Shown: in pieces, positions 11,605 through 24,511 of the stretch
Position numbering within the stretch: the first letter of the stretch is position 1
Layout of the letters: the number at the start of each line of letters is the position of its first letter
From: Cylindrodendrum hubeiense
Lineage: Eukaryota > Ascomycota > Sordariomycetes > Hypocreales > Nectriaceae
Reading direction: 5' to 3'
DNA length: 64,000 nt
NCBI GenBank assembly: GCA_014621425.1
Contig: JAANBB010000012.1
Coordinates: forward strand, 62,001 to 126,000
Program-made: the position numbers and the translations under genes
Notes under the pieces: generated by a model
Database searches by the model: none
What the model was told of the DNA's origin: nothing
What the model saw: the letters and a program-made list of their open reading frames with translations, nothing else

Positions 11605-12646
11605 ATGGATCGGTTACAGAACATTGCTATCGCCGGAGTAAGATGACTGAATTGTTATGCTGGGATAAATCGAACCGCTAATACGCTTCAAGGCCTCAGG
11701 CAACATTGGAAAGGTGGTGGTCAAGGAGCTTCTGGCCTCTGGCTTCAATGTTACAGCTCTACAAAGACCATCTTCCTCCGCCACCTTCCCTCCAGGTGTC
11801 AAGGTCAAAAAGGTTATATATGACTCTTTCGACTCTTGGAGGGTGGCTCTTGAAGGCGAGGACGCGGTTATCTCGTTTCTTGTACCGCCTGCAACCGATT
11901 ACCAAAACCTCGCGGCGGATGCTGCAATTATCTCAAAGGTGAAGCGGTTTATCCCATCAGAATGGGGTATGGACACGACGATACTAGGCGACACACTTTT
12001 CGGCACGTTGTTATCAGACAAAACAAAGACCCAAGCTCATTTGGCGAGGCTATCCGAGCAAAATGGCTTCTTCTCGTGGACGGGTATCTCTACCGGATTG
12101 TGGTTTGACTGGGTACGTTGAGGTTTTCATTCTTCGTGAATCCTTGTGACGTTTAGACACGGTGCCATATGATGCTAACTATTTTTGAAGGGGCTGGAAA
12201 ACCTCTCACTTGGCTTCGACATCAGAAACAAGATTGCAGAGATCGCTGACTCAGGAAACGAAAGATTTCAGACATCGAACCTGAGCTTTGTAGCCAGAGT
12301 CGTGGTTGAAGTCTTGGGAAATCCCGATCAAACTGCTGATAGGTATATTACCATTGCCTCGTTTAACATCTCCCAAAGAGAGATTCTCGCTCTTGTGGAA
12401 GATATATCAGGAGAGAAGTGGACACTTAGCCCTTACAGGGTTGATGAGGCCCAGAAGATTGCCGAAAAAGCGTTGGAAAGAGGTGATTTTGAAAATGCCT
12501 TCTTCCCTTTGTTACACGGCCGACTCCTTAGAGATGGCGCTGCATTGGCGCTCCAGCCTGGGGATAACTTTGCTACGGATGTGTTGGAAATCCTGGAAGA
12601 AAGCCCAGCCGATGCCATTAAGGCATGGCTCAGTCAAGCAAAGTAG
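11605..12646 (+). CDS. NmrA-like / isoflavone-reductase-like NAD(P)-binding protein
   Basis: Three exons, 11605-11637, 11693-12112 and 12191-12646, give 302 residues, the usual length for this family. Exon 1 is tiny (11 codons) and joins through intron 11638-11692 (GTAAGA, branch CTAAT, ending CAAG) to complete the dinucleotide-binding loop G-A-S-G-N-I-G-K after the first beta strand. Intron 12113-12190 (GTACGT, branch GCTAAC) is the second. A 'RFIPSEWGMD' motif follows the central strands, as in isoflavone-reductase-like proteins (PF05368/PF13460). Expected: a cytosolic NAD(P)H-dependent reductase or redox sensor of the short-chain dehydrogenase superfamily; substrate unknown. Confidence 0.85.
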
Positions 12647-13454
12647 AATGATGTGATGCGGAAAGCTGGGTCGTGAGCCTCAAGCTTATGCTCCGGTCTG
12701 AGGCATCAGGCCTCGTACGGCCACGTGGAGTCGAGCTCTTACGGCTCCGGCCCCAATGACAATTAGATAGATCATCAATCTTTACACACATCTTCTAAAT
12801 GCTCCCACTCGTATGACCTCAGCAACCAACCAGATCCCAGACCATTTCGATAACGCAGAAGCTAACGCCTACTCCGTGTCCCCTCATACTATCAACCTCA
12901 GGCAAGGAACACAAATAAAGTGTGACATCATTCCAAGGAGCGCGCTTGACCGCATTTCCTTATCTTATGCCTCGACGCTGATCGCCGTTTTACCCTAGTC
13001 TAGCCTAGTGTATGCCCAGATTCGCAAACGCCTGTCTCCATGCTGCGAAATGTGATTGTCCAAGGCATTTTAGGGACACTTTAGGGACATTCTCAGGGAG
13101 ACACCACTAAATAACCTTCTAAGCACGCTATGAACAGTGTTCAGCGATCCCTGGCACCTTTCGACAACTGAAGCGACGCTGGGAGGGGCTGGGACTTGAC
13201 CGTCAGCAGCTCTAAGCGAGCCCCCACATGGTTGTAAACGGGCCCTTGTGGTTTTACTAAGGGCTGAAGGGGTATAGCTAGCTACGTTAGAGGGAAAACA
13301 AACACAAGGGGAATAATGCAGCTCTCCTACAGTAATATATTATGGATGCCTTATGCATTGCCTGCGATCTCAATCTGACATGACTGATAAAACCGCCCTC
13401 TCTCCCCACTGCTTACTATGAGAACTTTTCCTTTCAAAACAATTCAAATTGACC
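12647..13454. other. intergenic stretch, promoter of the acyltransferase gene
   Basis: About 800 bases with no gene recognised. A short direct repeat (TTAGGGACA, near 13069-13092) is present. The right end is the promoter and leader of the acyltransferase gene, whose start sits in a good fungal context (GACCATGG). Confidence 0.4.
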
Positions 13455-15023
13455 ATGGATGCTTTGAGGTGGTTTTTTAGGCTGCAGCCCAGGTGGATAC
13501 AGCCAGCCGCTGTTGAGACTGACGATGTCTTCCCCGTCCACTTCTTCGACGACACAAAAACATACCGATCCATGATTGTCACGTGGACTCTCCGCTTCAA
13601 CGACGCACTCGACCCTGAAAAACTACATGATGGACTTGTCCAATTGCTGCAGATTGGAGATTGGAGAAAGCTTGGTGGCAGACTTCGATTAACAGTGAGT
13701 ATCCGCGTCCCCGGTCGTGTTGGCCAACGGGAGTAGTTGTCCTAACTCGGCCAGACCGACGGCAAGCTTGCGCTTCATGTCCCCAAAGAATTCACCCCCG
13801 AAAGACCCGCAGTGCGCTTCACTCATCGGGCATTTGATGTGACCATAGACGAACATTCAGTCGGCCGCCAGCTGCCTAAACCGACTGGAGACAACCCATC
13901 CGTCCAATCAGACTTGAGCCCTTTTCGCATTTTTACGGCGAGGGAAAATGCACCAACCAAGCTAGACGATCTTTTGTACAGCGATGAACCGCAGCTGTCT
14001 CTGCACATCACTACCTTCAAGGATGCGACACTCGTATCTCTCCTGTGGCCACACACTATGACCGGTGCATTGGGTCGTGCTGAGCTCATAACCGCCTGGG
14101 GACTGGTGCTAGCTGGTCGAAAAGACGAGGTACCCGAGCTCCGAGGTGCACGCGAAGATGTCCTCGATGGAGTTGGAACCTCCTCTGATCCCGATCCGGA
14201 GCCCTTTATTCTAGAGCCCAACCGGCTCAAAGGATTTGACCTGCTCAGGTTTGGCTTCAACTTTGTATGGGAACTCATCTTCGGCCCCAAAATGACGACC
14301 CAGATGATGTACCTCCCATCTGTATTCGTCTCACAACTTCGACAGCTTGCAATTGATGATCTTAAAGCGATTTCAGGAGAGGTCGACCCTCCATTCATCA
14401 GCGAAGGTGACGTTCTTTCGGCATGGGCTACAAGAATGGTTGCGAAGACCCGGGCCAAAAACCGACCCATCATCGTTATCGGTGCTGTTGATATTCGATC
14501 TCGTCTCAAGACAGCGTTTCAGTCTGGAGGCACGTACATACAGAATCTTGCGTTCGGCACATTTACCCTATTCAAGGCTCGGGAAGCCTCAGATATCTCT
14601 CTCGGAGAGGTTGCCTATAAATTCCGCCGCGACATTCTCGAACAGATCACGGAGCCACAGATCAAAACGCTGATGCGTGGAATGCGAGCCTCTGGTTCAG
14701 GTGCTCCGCCTCAGATGTATGGCGAGACAAATTCTCTGCTTGTGGTGGTTAGCAACTGGACCAAAGCCAACTTCTTCAATATCATCGACTTCTCTCCAGC
14801 CGTTGTCAAGAGCTTTCCAGTAGACGGGCAAAAACATCAGCCAGGCAAAATTGTTTACCAACATTCGCATTTGATGGTCACAAGCCCCATGGCACGCAAC
14901 CTACTCAATGTATTGGGCAAGGATTCGCAGGGAAATTACTGGGCCACAGGTACATTTTCAGCGGACTGGTGGGTGAAATTAGAAGAGGAGATCAAAGCTA
15001 TTCTTTCAAAAAGAAAGGATTGA
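13455..15023 (+). CDS. BAHD-like (PF02458) acyltransferase with altered HxxxD motif
   Basis: Two exons, 13455-13694 and 13755-15023 (intron 13695-13754, GTGAGT...CCAG, phase 0), give 502 residues, typical of fungal 'transferase family' proteins that move acyl groups from CoA to hydroxyl or amino groups of secondary metabolites. The N-terminal 'VFPVHFFDDTKTYRSMIVTWTLRF' region (in part) and the later 'WPHTMTGALGRAELITAW' segment match the family layout. The catalytic His is present (His180), but the motif reads H-T-M-T-G, so the Asp of HxxxD is Gly184. The C-terminal structural motif is D-F-S-P-A-V in place of D-F-G-W-G or D-F-G-P-A-V. It may be a diverged enzyme or a non-catalytic relative. 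It is convergent with the amidohydrolase, about 200 bases away. Confidence 0.8.
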
Positions 15024-15222
15024 AAAGGATCGAGTACCCATAGGCATTGTTGACTGCCATCAGCGATGATGGCGAAGTCTTGACCATCAAAAGAACTTGA
15101 CTAGATCCCGTATTTTCTCGTAACTATGATCGTATCTGCTTACTCACCGCGCAATTGAGTCTTATTTCCACGCTGTGCAGAATGAAAGAAGCATGGTCTA
15201 TTGTGTTTGTTAGATCATTGAC

Positions 15223-18200
15223 CTATAGCACGGCATCCTCCGTATCAGGCCAGCAATCAGCGATCTTGCCATCGTCTTGGATCGCCAGAACGACAGAACC
15301 CTCTCCTCTCAAAGGGTCACCCTCCCACACAACGAAATCTCCCTTGTAATGTTGGCCCGATACCCCTTGGTGCGCATCAAGGGTTGTACTTGTTCCAAGA
15401 ATAGCATCGATGTTCGTAGATACCAGGGCGATTGCTTGTTTGTCACTCAGGCCAGCATACTTTCCGGCCCACCGGCCTTCTTGTGCTAGGCCGTGGACTT
15501 TGGAATCGCTAGCCACTGCCAAACCCAGCAAAACTCCAGCTTCAAGGAGAATCTTGGCTGGGGGTTCTGTTTGGGGTGGCCCAACAAGGGCATTCTTCTT
15601 CTCCCAACTGGTTGGGCCTCCGCGGTTACCAGTCAGAATGACGGGGATTCCTGCATCTGCTAGAGGCTTCGCGATCTATTTCCAGGAGTTAGTTCAAGCA
15701 CAACACCTAGAATGGTAGCAAGATTTGAGAAACTTACGAATGGTGCGCCATGACCGCCGTAGATAATGAGGTTTATCGAGGGGAAGTCGCGCTTAACGAG
15801 AATCAACTGAGAAATGTCGTCCTAGTCAGACTCATTAGTCTGGGCTTCTGTAGTCAAATAAATAAATCATGCCTACCTCGTTGTAAGCCTCTACCACCAA
15901 TGGAAGGGATCCGTTTGCAGCTTGTGCGTAAACACTGTCGCTCTCGGTTTTCGCTATTTGACCCGCTTGGAGTAATTGTCGCAGGCGCTCAATTCCGGAA
16001 GAAACAGTGGGTGTATCGTCACCTGAGAGGTTTTAGTCAACTGACACTCACACATGGTGACAGAATCTCGGGCTCTCACCTTTGGCCGATTGTCCTACTG
16101 CGAGATGAAGAGCAACATCGTCCTTCCAGATGCCGCCATCCAGGATTGTGGCATTCTCCCCTAGGCGCAATCCAACGCTAACACCTTGAATGATACCACC
16201 TCCAAAGAGAGGTGCAGTTACGGCCTTGGTTATGCCGCCAATCCTGGCCCTCGTAAAGGCTCTGCCATGGAGATGGACACCGTACTTGGCAAAGTGGACC
16301 CTCTTTTCTTCGTTCAGGGCATCTCCAGCGCTTCCAGTCTTTCCATCCCCCGTGGAGCCTTCGGATGGGATTGATTGGATTCCGAGCTTGTTTCCGAATG
16401 CGACTAGGCCAGGAGTAATGTAGCCCTGCTCAAGTGCTATTTTCATGAAACCACCTGCGATGCCTTCAGATAGGCAAGCAGATTCTCCACCGAGGCAGGT
16501 AATTTGGCCATCCTCAACCACAAGGACGTAATCTTCAACATCTTCTGTCGAGACTAAAGGAGTGTCGATCAGCACCTTCTGAATACCAGTGAATACAATA
16601 TTCGACCGTGGGTTCTGGGTACTGGCGCAGATGTGTCCTTTCAGTTCTTCGGCGATGGTTGGTCGAACCGCCGGCGCCTTTTGAACGCCCACAGCTTCCA
16701 GGTTATTGATCTTGGACTCAATACTGTTGGTTACAGCGCCCAGAACATCTCGGCCATCGATGAATACTTTAGTGGGAGTTGCTCCAACCTGGAGAGGATG
16801 ATCATCCCAAATAACCAGGTCCGCATCATAGCCCGCACGGGCGTATCCAATTCTGTGACCTTGTTGTATCGACCGAGCGGGGATTGAGGTAACCGACTGT
16901 AAAGACTTGTCCTCTGGCAGACCGAAAGAGTGCGCGACGGCTGCTTGATAGCTATAAGTTCAGAGTTAGAAATAATACGCCAACTAATAATCTGCCATGC
17001 ACTTACGCAAGGTATTTCGCAAAGTTCCCCTCGCCAGTGTGGTCCTGCAAGCTGCAGTTAGTCACGAATGTTCAACACATAATTTGGGCATCATACTGAT
17101 TTGAACGCGACTGGAAGTCCATGGTCATTCAGGATCTTCCCTCCGCGAAGGTTGGCATCGTACGCCTCAGCCTTGAACAGTCCATTCTCTGCAAAAGTGG
17201 CAATCGTGATGTTTCTGAACCGTATTAGCACTGACAGCATGTTGAAAGAAGAACAACCTACTCTTCAAGGCGCTTTAAAAATTCAGGAACCTGCCAAGCT
17301 TCCAAGGCGTGATGGAACGCCTGGGGGTGTACGCCAAACTCGTGAAGCACCGAGAGCATGCTCTCAAAGTCTTCTGGCTCGTAGCAATGCACGTTGATGT
17401 TGAGCTCTCCCCTCAAAAGTGCAAGAGATGTCTCGAGCTTCAATTCGTCTGGACGCTTTCCTTGAGCGTCGAGGAAATTAGAGACACGGCGAGCCTTGGA
17501 GAAGCTGGCTCCCTCAATGTCAAAAGCCGCTTGGCACCACGCATCCTGGCGCTCCCTGAGCTCTTGTGCTTGCTCAAGATGTTCGCGCAAGAGCCAAGCG
17601 AGTCCAAGCCTGCTGTTGTGATAAATGTTTTTGGGGTTCTCTCCACAAGCCATCTTGAGATATCTTTGTCGGCTGGTCTCCGGGAGTCCGTGGTCTAGGA
17701 GTAGCTCCTCAACCACAGGCTCGCCATCTTCTCCCGGTACCGGGAGGTTCTTGACGACGTATGCCTCGCCACCTACAATGTTTGCTGAACCGGGTAGAAT
17801 CAGCGACGAAGTGACTCCGCCGGATGCGATGATTTTGATCGCAGGGTCGTAGGGCTTGAATGCATCTAAAGCGCGCACGAAAGGGGTGATGGGCCCCATC
17901 AGTGGCCGTTCGCTGATGTCGCTCGCGGCTGATAGCCCAGGGAAGGGAAGCAATAAGTGGTGAGAGTGCATGTCCACAAGGCCTGGCGTGACAAACCTCC
18001 CGTACGCATTAATAACGTGGGCGCCATCAATGGCCTCCTCGTTTGCGGTTGTTGGAGTCACCGAGCGGATAATACCAGACTCAAAGGCGATATCGAACGC
18101 TCCCTCCAGAGTGTACTCGCCGTCAAAGAGGGTTGCATTCTTTATGACAATGAGGCTCTGCTGGCCAGTAATTGCATTCCATCGAAGGTTCTGTCGGTCT

Positions 18201-18472
18201 TTGGACGGGCTCCTGTCATTTTGCCCGATTCTGTTTCGTGTTTCGTAACATTTGTCGAGACCTTTGCTAAATGCATCCTGGGTCGTCGGTGCTGAGCGGG
18301 CGACGAAATCGCCAATAGCATCGAGATGAATCAATGTTGTGAAACCTGCCACAAAAATGAGGAGAAGTGTCCCAACAAGTCGGCGCCGACGGCGCAGAGA
18401 CCTGCGTGTCGATGGTTGCGCATCACTGTATGGAGGGGGCTCCAGGGACAGAATACCGCTCTTCGTAGCCAT
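15223..18472 (-). CDS. membrane-anchored amidohydrolase (CE9-like annotation class)
   Basis: Seven exons: 18472-17262, 17214-17097, 17044-17007, 16951-16080, 16022-15877, 15821-15738 and 15675-15223. All introns are 47-62 nt GT-AG and phase-consistent, giving 973 residues. The cytosolic N-terminus is followed by a basic cluster (RRSLRRRRR) and one transmembrane helix (about residues 35-55), so the catalytic part is probably lumenal or extracellular. The first amidohydrolase unit carries the metal-binding HxH (VDMHSHH), a Gly-Gly-Val-Thr-Ser segment and a later 'SDHTGEGNFAKY' segment; the C-terminal third has a second beta-sandwich-like unit ('IVFTGIQKVLID'). Fungal proteins of this size are usually called carbohydrate esterase family 9 or amidohydrolase; substrate unknown. 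The ATG at 18472 is preferred over 18505 because it gives a normal short cytosolic tail. Confidence 0.82.
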
Positions 18473-19848
18473 GTTCAATCCTTGAGAAGCCGTGCAAACA
18501 CACACGATACCAAAAGCAGTTATCAGGTGTTGGAACTCTGACCTCTGGGACAGCCACCAAGTTCTAGCACAACGCGATAAATGGTTTTACTGATCGGGGA
18601 TTGCGCAAGCAGTGTCAATGCACCCGCCTAAGCGTGTCTGCGGCGCAGCCAACTGCCAAATGGGCTGCGAGGAGCGTTGCGCGATTGCGGGTCGTCCATA
18701 CGTCAATCGGTCGACACCAAAGAGGCCATTTAAATCCGGGTCGAAGTGGAGCGATCTTCGAAGGCCGAACGGCTGGAACCGAAACCGAGCATCACATTGT
18801 GCTTCGGAGATTTCATCTGCCCACCGAGGCTTCAGCTCCACACGGACGCAGTCTCCGTAAGGTTAATTTCGTGGTTAAATCGGATCCTCTCGATCATGGT
18901 TCTTTTGCAGATTCCCGAAACATCTCCGCCTTGCCATTACTAACACTTTGATCGGACTGGACGACATTCACATGCGCCGCTGAAGGGCGGAACCAGCGAT
19001 GTAGACGCCATAGTCTGGCATATTCCGTTATCGAATGAACACCTAGATGTGGCAGACAATAAACCTGCTTTAAATTATTTTCCCAAACTGTAACCAAAGG
19101 TGCTGTGAACCATCGATAAGAGGAGACACGTCAATGCCAAAATACCTGCCACGGGTTGCATCCTATTCGGGTATATCATGGCCGTAAAGATAACGAACTA
19201 CCACTCACCGCACCAACATCCTTGATCCCATCACACCTCGGCTGCGGGGTAACTCGGTCGACAGGGCCTCGTACATCGTTGACATCTCTTCGGTAAGACC
19301 GGGGCTTGTCCCAAAGTGGATAAATTAATCGCCATTGGCCCGGCCCATAGACTTAGCACGGATGCCAAGCCAAGAAGCATTAAAAGCCGTCTGCAATAGC
19401 CGGAGTTTACATGATATATCGTTATGTGAGCAAGGGCCTGCGCGGCTATGTAGTCATTCTGGGACATTCAGACCCCTGAGTACTTGTGTATTCGTTCTGG
19501 CACAGTGAGACGATGCATCGTGCCCGTGGCAAATGGCAGCTTGCGCGGCCTCGAAGTTCTCAGTTCCTGGACTTGTGCAACATCGCACGCAATAAAGTAA
19601 GAGAATGATATCTCTGAACACGTCCAAATCTGGAAATCGAAATCATGGCTGTATCGCGATTAAAATGACCTTGTTTGAGCTTCGTAAGGTATTCACGTAT
19701 AAGAACCATCGTTGGCCTGCCAGCTTCGAATTCTTTTTTGTCACCGTTGTCTCATCCAGTATCTATCTTGTGAATCAGAGAAATACAGTAGTATTTCTTT
19801 TACAGCTTCTGTCGTTCTAGCTATCTGAATCAAGCTGAAACAACGCCC
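18473..19848. other. divergent intergenic region between amidohydrolase and OPT transporter
   Basis: About 1.4 kb holding the promoters of two divergent genes. Short open frames (for example 18587-18841 minus) have no domains. A pyrimidine-rich leader precedes the transporter start at 19849. No repeat or RNA gene was seen. Confidence 0.4.
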
Positions 19849-22800
19849 ATGGCTGGATTATCGGAGAAAGCGGGTGACACCATCGACGTTGCGCCGGTGG
19901 TGTCGCCCAATGACCAGGTATTTACACATTATCCTCACGAACCACTAATTACAGACCTGCGAGTGGAGCGTTAATAAATTTTCAGCGCGATGACCTCGAC
20001 ATTAAACTGGAGGGTGAAGAGCTTGCAAAGTAATAGCTGATACCCCAAATGGAATGATTTTTCCTAACATTATCCTTTAGACGCTTTTCGGCTACCGTGG
20101 ACGAGATCATTGCAGCCCAGGAACATGGTCGTACCCTTACTCTCGAAGAGACTCGCGAGGTAATACCTCTCAATCTTCTTGTGGCACCTCAAATACGCCT
20201 GCTGACCCTTTGACTTAAGCTTGCCCAACAAATTGTCGCCGCGCACTCGCGCGACCCAAACTTCCCGTCGGGTGCCTTGGAGCGCATGACTGAGTTTCTC
20301 GACAACACCGCACTTTTCGAATCCCCCGAGAAGCACGAGCGCACCATCGAAGAAGCCAAGATTGAAGTCTCTCTTCTCACCTCCAACAGCCCCTATGTCG
20401 AGGTGCGCGCTGTCGTTGACCCCTATGACGACCCGACTACTCCATGCAGCACCATCCGTTCCTGGGTTATTGGGTTGGGCTTCGTAGTCCTCGTCGCCTT
20501 CATCAACCAGCTCTTCAGCGTCCGTCAGCCAGGCATCAACATCGATGCCGCCGTTGTGCAGTTGTTGGCCTACCCAGTGGGAAAAGCTGCAGAGCGTTTT
20601 CTACCCGACGTTGGAGTCACGCTGTTTGGTGTTCGCCACAGCCTGAACCCGGGCCGCTTCAACAAAAAGGAGCACATGCTCATCTCTATTATGGCTAGCG
20701 TTGGCAAGACTTTGCCCAGTTCTAGATACATCAGTATGCCCCCTGCATGATCCTGGCCTCTTCTTGGAGACACACTAATGGCGATGCAGTCTTCACGCAG
20801 TGGTTGGACAAATACTTTGGTCAATCTTATGCGAAATCCTTCGGGTATCAGATTTTGCTTGCCCTTTCAACCAACTTGATGGGTTTTGGCCTAGCAGGTC
20901 TCTGCCGCAGATTCCTGGTCTATCCATCTTTCTGCTTGTGGCCCAAATCTCTCGTCACCATTGCATTGAACACCTCTCTACACTCTGGTGAGGCTGATTT
21001 CCTTACGACATCTATCCACAAATACAGCATGCTAATGAGTTCACAGAGGAGAATCATTCCGTCCTCGCCCCTTTCAAGAAAGTATTCAGCATCTCCCGAT
21101 TTCGATTTTTCATGGTCGTTTTTGCTTCCATGTTTGTCTACTTTTGGTTCCCGGATTACATCTTCTCCGCCCTGAGCCTCTTCAACTGGATTGCATGGAT
21201 TGCCCCAACCAACTTCAACCTCACTGCCATCACTGGGTCTAAAAAGGGCCTAGGATTCAACCCCTTGCCCACGTTCGACTGGAACATCGTTACACACGTC
21301 CATGATCCGCTCATTGTTCCTTATCACGTCACGATCAACACTTTCATCGGATGTGCGCTAGGTGGCTTCGTCATCATGGGAATGTACTGGACAAATGCTT
21401 ACAACACCGGATACCTCCCCATCAACTCAAACACAATGTACAACAACATAGGCGAAGACTACAATGTCTCGCTGATTTTGGACGAACGCGGCTGGCTTGA
21501 CGAGGAGAAGTACCAAGCCTACTCCCCTGTGTTCCTCGCTGGTAGTAGTCTCACCATGTACTACTTCTTCTTCGCAGTATATTCTGCTACCATCTCTTAC
21601 GCCTATTTGTATCACCGCCATGATATCGTGTTGGGCTTCAAGAGTTTGGCCAGAAGCTTTAAGCAAAGGGGTACCGATGATTTCAAAGATATCCACACCA
21701 GGTTGATGTCTGTTTATCGCGAAGGTAGAATATCCCTGCTCCACTTACTCATAAACCCCATCTGACCTAAATCACAGTCCCTGAGTGGTGGTACTTTATG
21801 CTGAACATTGTCGCCGTCGTTTTTGGAGTTGCTGCAGTCGCCGGCTGGCCGACTAACGTAAGTCACTGATCATCACCCAGGTACAAGTGCAGATCTCTAA
21901 CATAGTTTCGTTGCATATAGACCAGTGTCGGAGTTGTCTTTTTCGGAATTGGACTCGCCATCATTTTCACTATTCCCACCGGTATCATTGCGGCAACAAC
22001 TGGTATTGAAGTCGAGTTCAAGTAAATAACTTTCGAGGCTACTATTCTGAGGTTCCTGTGCTAATATTTACTCAACAGTGTCCTTGCAGAGTTTATTGGA
22101 GGTGCATGGGAGCCAGGAAACGCTCTGGCCATGAACTTCTTTAAGTGCTTCGGGTAAGGATTCCTCTCAGCCGGAAAGCAAGTCAAGCCTGGCTAACATC
22201 AATTTCCGATAGCTATGTCACCACTGCTCATGCGCTAGACTTTGCGAACGACCTGAAGCTCGCGCATTACGTCAAAATTCCGCAACGCCAAACATTCTGG
22301 GCTCAGGTCATTGCCGTCTTTGTCTCTGCCTTTGTCTGCACAGGCGTCATGAACTTCCAGATCACAAACATTCCTGACCTATGCGAGTCGTAAGTCATTC
22401 TATTCATGATTACTGAGTGTTTCTAATAAATAGTGTCAAGAACTCAAAAGGACCGATTTACCTGTCCCGGTGTCAACTCATATTTCACCGCTGCTGTGCT
22501 TTTTGGCAGTCTCGGTGCCAAAAAGGTGTTTGGCGCTGGCGCTCAGTATACCACCCTCTTGTCTGCGTTCCCTGTCGGGTTTGCTATCCCTTTCGTCTTC
22601 TACTTTATCCAGGGGCGACTGTCTCGATCGCACTGGTTCAACAAGGCGCACCCTGTCATGTTCCTCGCTGGCGGTATCCATTGGTCTCCTGTAAGTGACT
22701 TCCATTCTACTTATAAATAAACTTGCTAACGTGTATCTACAGTACAGCATTGCGTATATGTGGCCTGCCGTCCCGCCTGCGTATATCAGCATGAAGTACC

Positions 22801-23033
22801 TGCGCACCCGATACCTCCCCTTCTGGTCTAAGTACAACTACGTCCTGTCTGCTGGTCTTTCGACGGGAATTGCTATCTCGGCTGTCGTTATCTACTTTGC
22901 TGTGAGCTATCATGGTTTCGAAATCGACTGGTGGGGCAACAGCCCCAACACTGGTTGTGAGGCTGAAACTTGCGTTCGGCTGACGGTGGCTGATGGTGAA
23001 TATTTCGGACCTCGTATCGGTAATTTTGTTTAG
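19849..23033 (+). CDS. oligopeptide transporter, OPT family
   Basis: Proton-coupled small oligopeptide transporter of the plasma membrane. Twelve exons: 19849-19917, 19986-20029, 20081-20159, 20220-20733, 20790-20987, 21047-21724, 21778-21857, 21921-22021, 22079-22153, 22213-22389, 22441-22690 and 22743-23033, giving 851 residues, the usual OPT length. The hydrophilic N-terminus leads to 'DPYDDPTTPCSTIRSW', the conserved entry to the first helix. Family marks include 'NPGRFNKKEH', 'KLAHYVKIPQR' and the final 'SPYSIAYMWPAVPPAYISM' segment, with many transmembrane helices between them. For exon 11, AG at 22439-22440 is chosen over 22432-22433 because only it restores the conserved 'QKDRFTCPGVN' frame. 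The last codons and stop lie inside a dispersed repeat shared with 28.4-28.6 kb. Confidence 0.93.
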
Positions 23034-23133
23034 GCCCTCCTTGACAGAATTGTCGACGCGTGAAATCTCCCACCACATAGCCAATGACCTCACGGTGGAT
23101 ATCAGACAGAATGGTTGCTTAATTACTGTCCAG
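23016..23133 (+). repeat. dispersed ~118-bp repeat, copy A (overlaps the OPT stop codon)
   Basis: Aligns to 28440-28557 on the same strand at roughly 75% identity by eye, with a 1-nt gap and an exact 14-mer core (ATAGCCAATGACCT). It covers the last codons, stop and 3' flank of the OPT gene. The gap from 23034 to 23393 otherwise holds only the convergent 3' ends of the OPT and dehydrogenase genes. Confidence 0.7.
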
Positions 23134-23393
23134 AATTGATTTTTGTTTCATTACGCTATTGTGTGACCCAGTATACATCGAAGGAATCGGGCAACCACAA
23201 CTGTCTCTGTTATAGCTCTTACCTTTAAGACTAATGCGGGATTGGGCCCTATTTATCAATGATAACACAAGTCTTTCTGTCCTTTTCTGACTGTTTTCGT
23301 GATCAGTATCAACCTAACAACTATTCAATACACTTAACTAAAGTGTGATGCCATCGTATTGAATAGATTTCGACCACTCATATCTATGAGGTT

Positions 23394-24511
23394 CTAAGCT
23401 ACGACATTTATCGGCTTTCCTGATATCCAAGCCAAGACATTGCTCTCCAATGTATTGAGCAGGTTAACATAGGTTTCTTCAGAACACCACGCGATATGTG
23501 GGGTTGTAACCAGATTCAAATCTTTAACTTCGGGTCCAATCAACGGGCTGACTTCTTTGGTGACGGGTTCTTGAACATAGACATCGGTGGCCGCCCCGGC
23601 GATTTGGCCATCTTTTAGTGCTTTCACGAGGGCAGCTTCGTCAACTGTGCCACCGCGAGAAACATTGATTAAAACAGACTCTGGTTGCATCTGTAGAAAT
23701 TCGGGCGTTGAGATGAGGTCGATTGTTGCGGGAGTCTTGGGAACAGAGACAATGAGGACTGATGCTGTGCGTATAACCTCGTCAAAATGTACGCGTCCAT
23801 CAGAAGGTGGGTTGCCCTTGTGACCCGATAAAATCACCTTCATTCCCAATGCCTTTGCTATCAAAGCAATTTGCTTACCTGCCAGAAAAGAATATTAGTT
23901 ACACAGCCGAGATGAGTAACGAGACATGGTTTTCTTAATCAAGGTGTAAAGGAAAAGAATTTGACTTTACCTAGAGCACCATATCCCAAAATACCAACAA
24001 CTTCGTCTTTGCAGGTTCGTGGCGGCTTGCCGTTCGGGGTGTTCAGGATCTCATTCACCCGCAATCCCAGATTTGGCCATTCTGAAGCCTGGGTCAACTG
24101 GTGACTATACGTGATACGTCGACGAACGGAAAAGTATAGTCCAATTGCATGCTCTGCTACCGTTAAGGTGTTACATTGGGGAGAACTAGTGACAACAATG
24201 TTTCGTCTTCGGCAATTCTCCTTATCCACGGAGTCGGTGCCAGATGCCACGACACAGATCATCCGGAGATTCGGCGTCACTGCTTCGTCAAGCACATCTT
24301 CTCCGAGGGGAATCCTGTTGATGATGACAATTTCGGCCTCTGCAATACGCTCAGCGAGTTGATCAGGTCGAGTTGACTGATACTCTCGGTACTCGACAGT
24401 GTGAGGTGCTGGGAGATCGAAGACGGGTGTTGGGAGAAAGAAATTCTCGACCGCCACTATGACGTGATGATTCTGTGATAATGGGCGTTTGTGGGCTGTG
24501 GTGTCGCCCAT
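23394..24511 (-). CDS. D-isomer-specific 2-hydroxyacid dehydrogenase
   Basis: NAD(P)-dependent oxidoreductase interconverting 2-oxoacids and D-2-hydroxyacids, probably cytosolic. Two exons, 24511-23971 and 23878-23394, with a 92-nt intron (GTAAAG...GCAG, phase 1) that falls within the nucleotide-binding Gly-Tyr-Gly-Ala-Leu-Gly-Lys loop; 341 residues, normal for the family. Catalytic elements are visible: Arg in 'NVSRGGTVDEAAL', Glu in 'ATDVYVQEP' and His in 'TTPHIAWCSEE'. The N-terminal substrate-binding half runs to about residue 120 and also forms the C-terminal return. Substrate class (glyoxylate, hydroxypyruvate, phosphoglycerate) cannot be told. Convergent with the OPT gene and divergent from the NmrA-like gene at 26.6 kb. 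Confidence 0.9.

Noticed and set aside
13823..14509. 228-codon minus-strand frame
   Set aside because: Antisense shadow of the acyltransferase second exon; Ser/Arg-rich without a domain.
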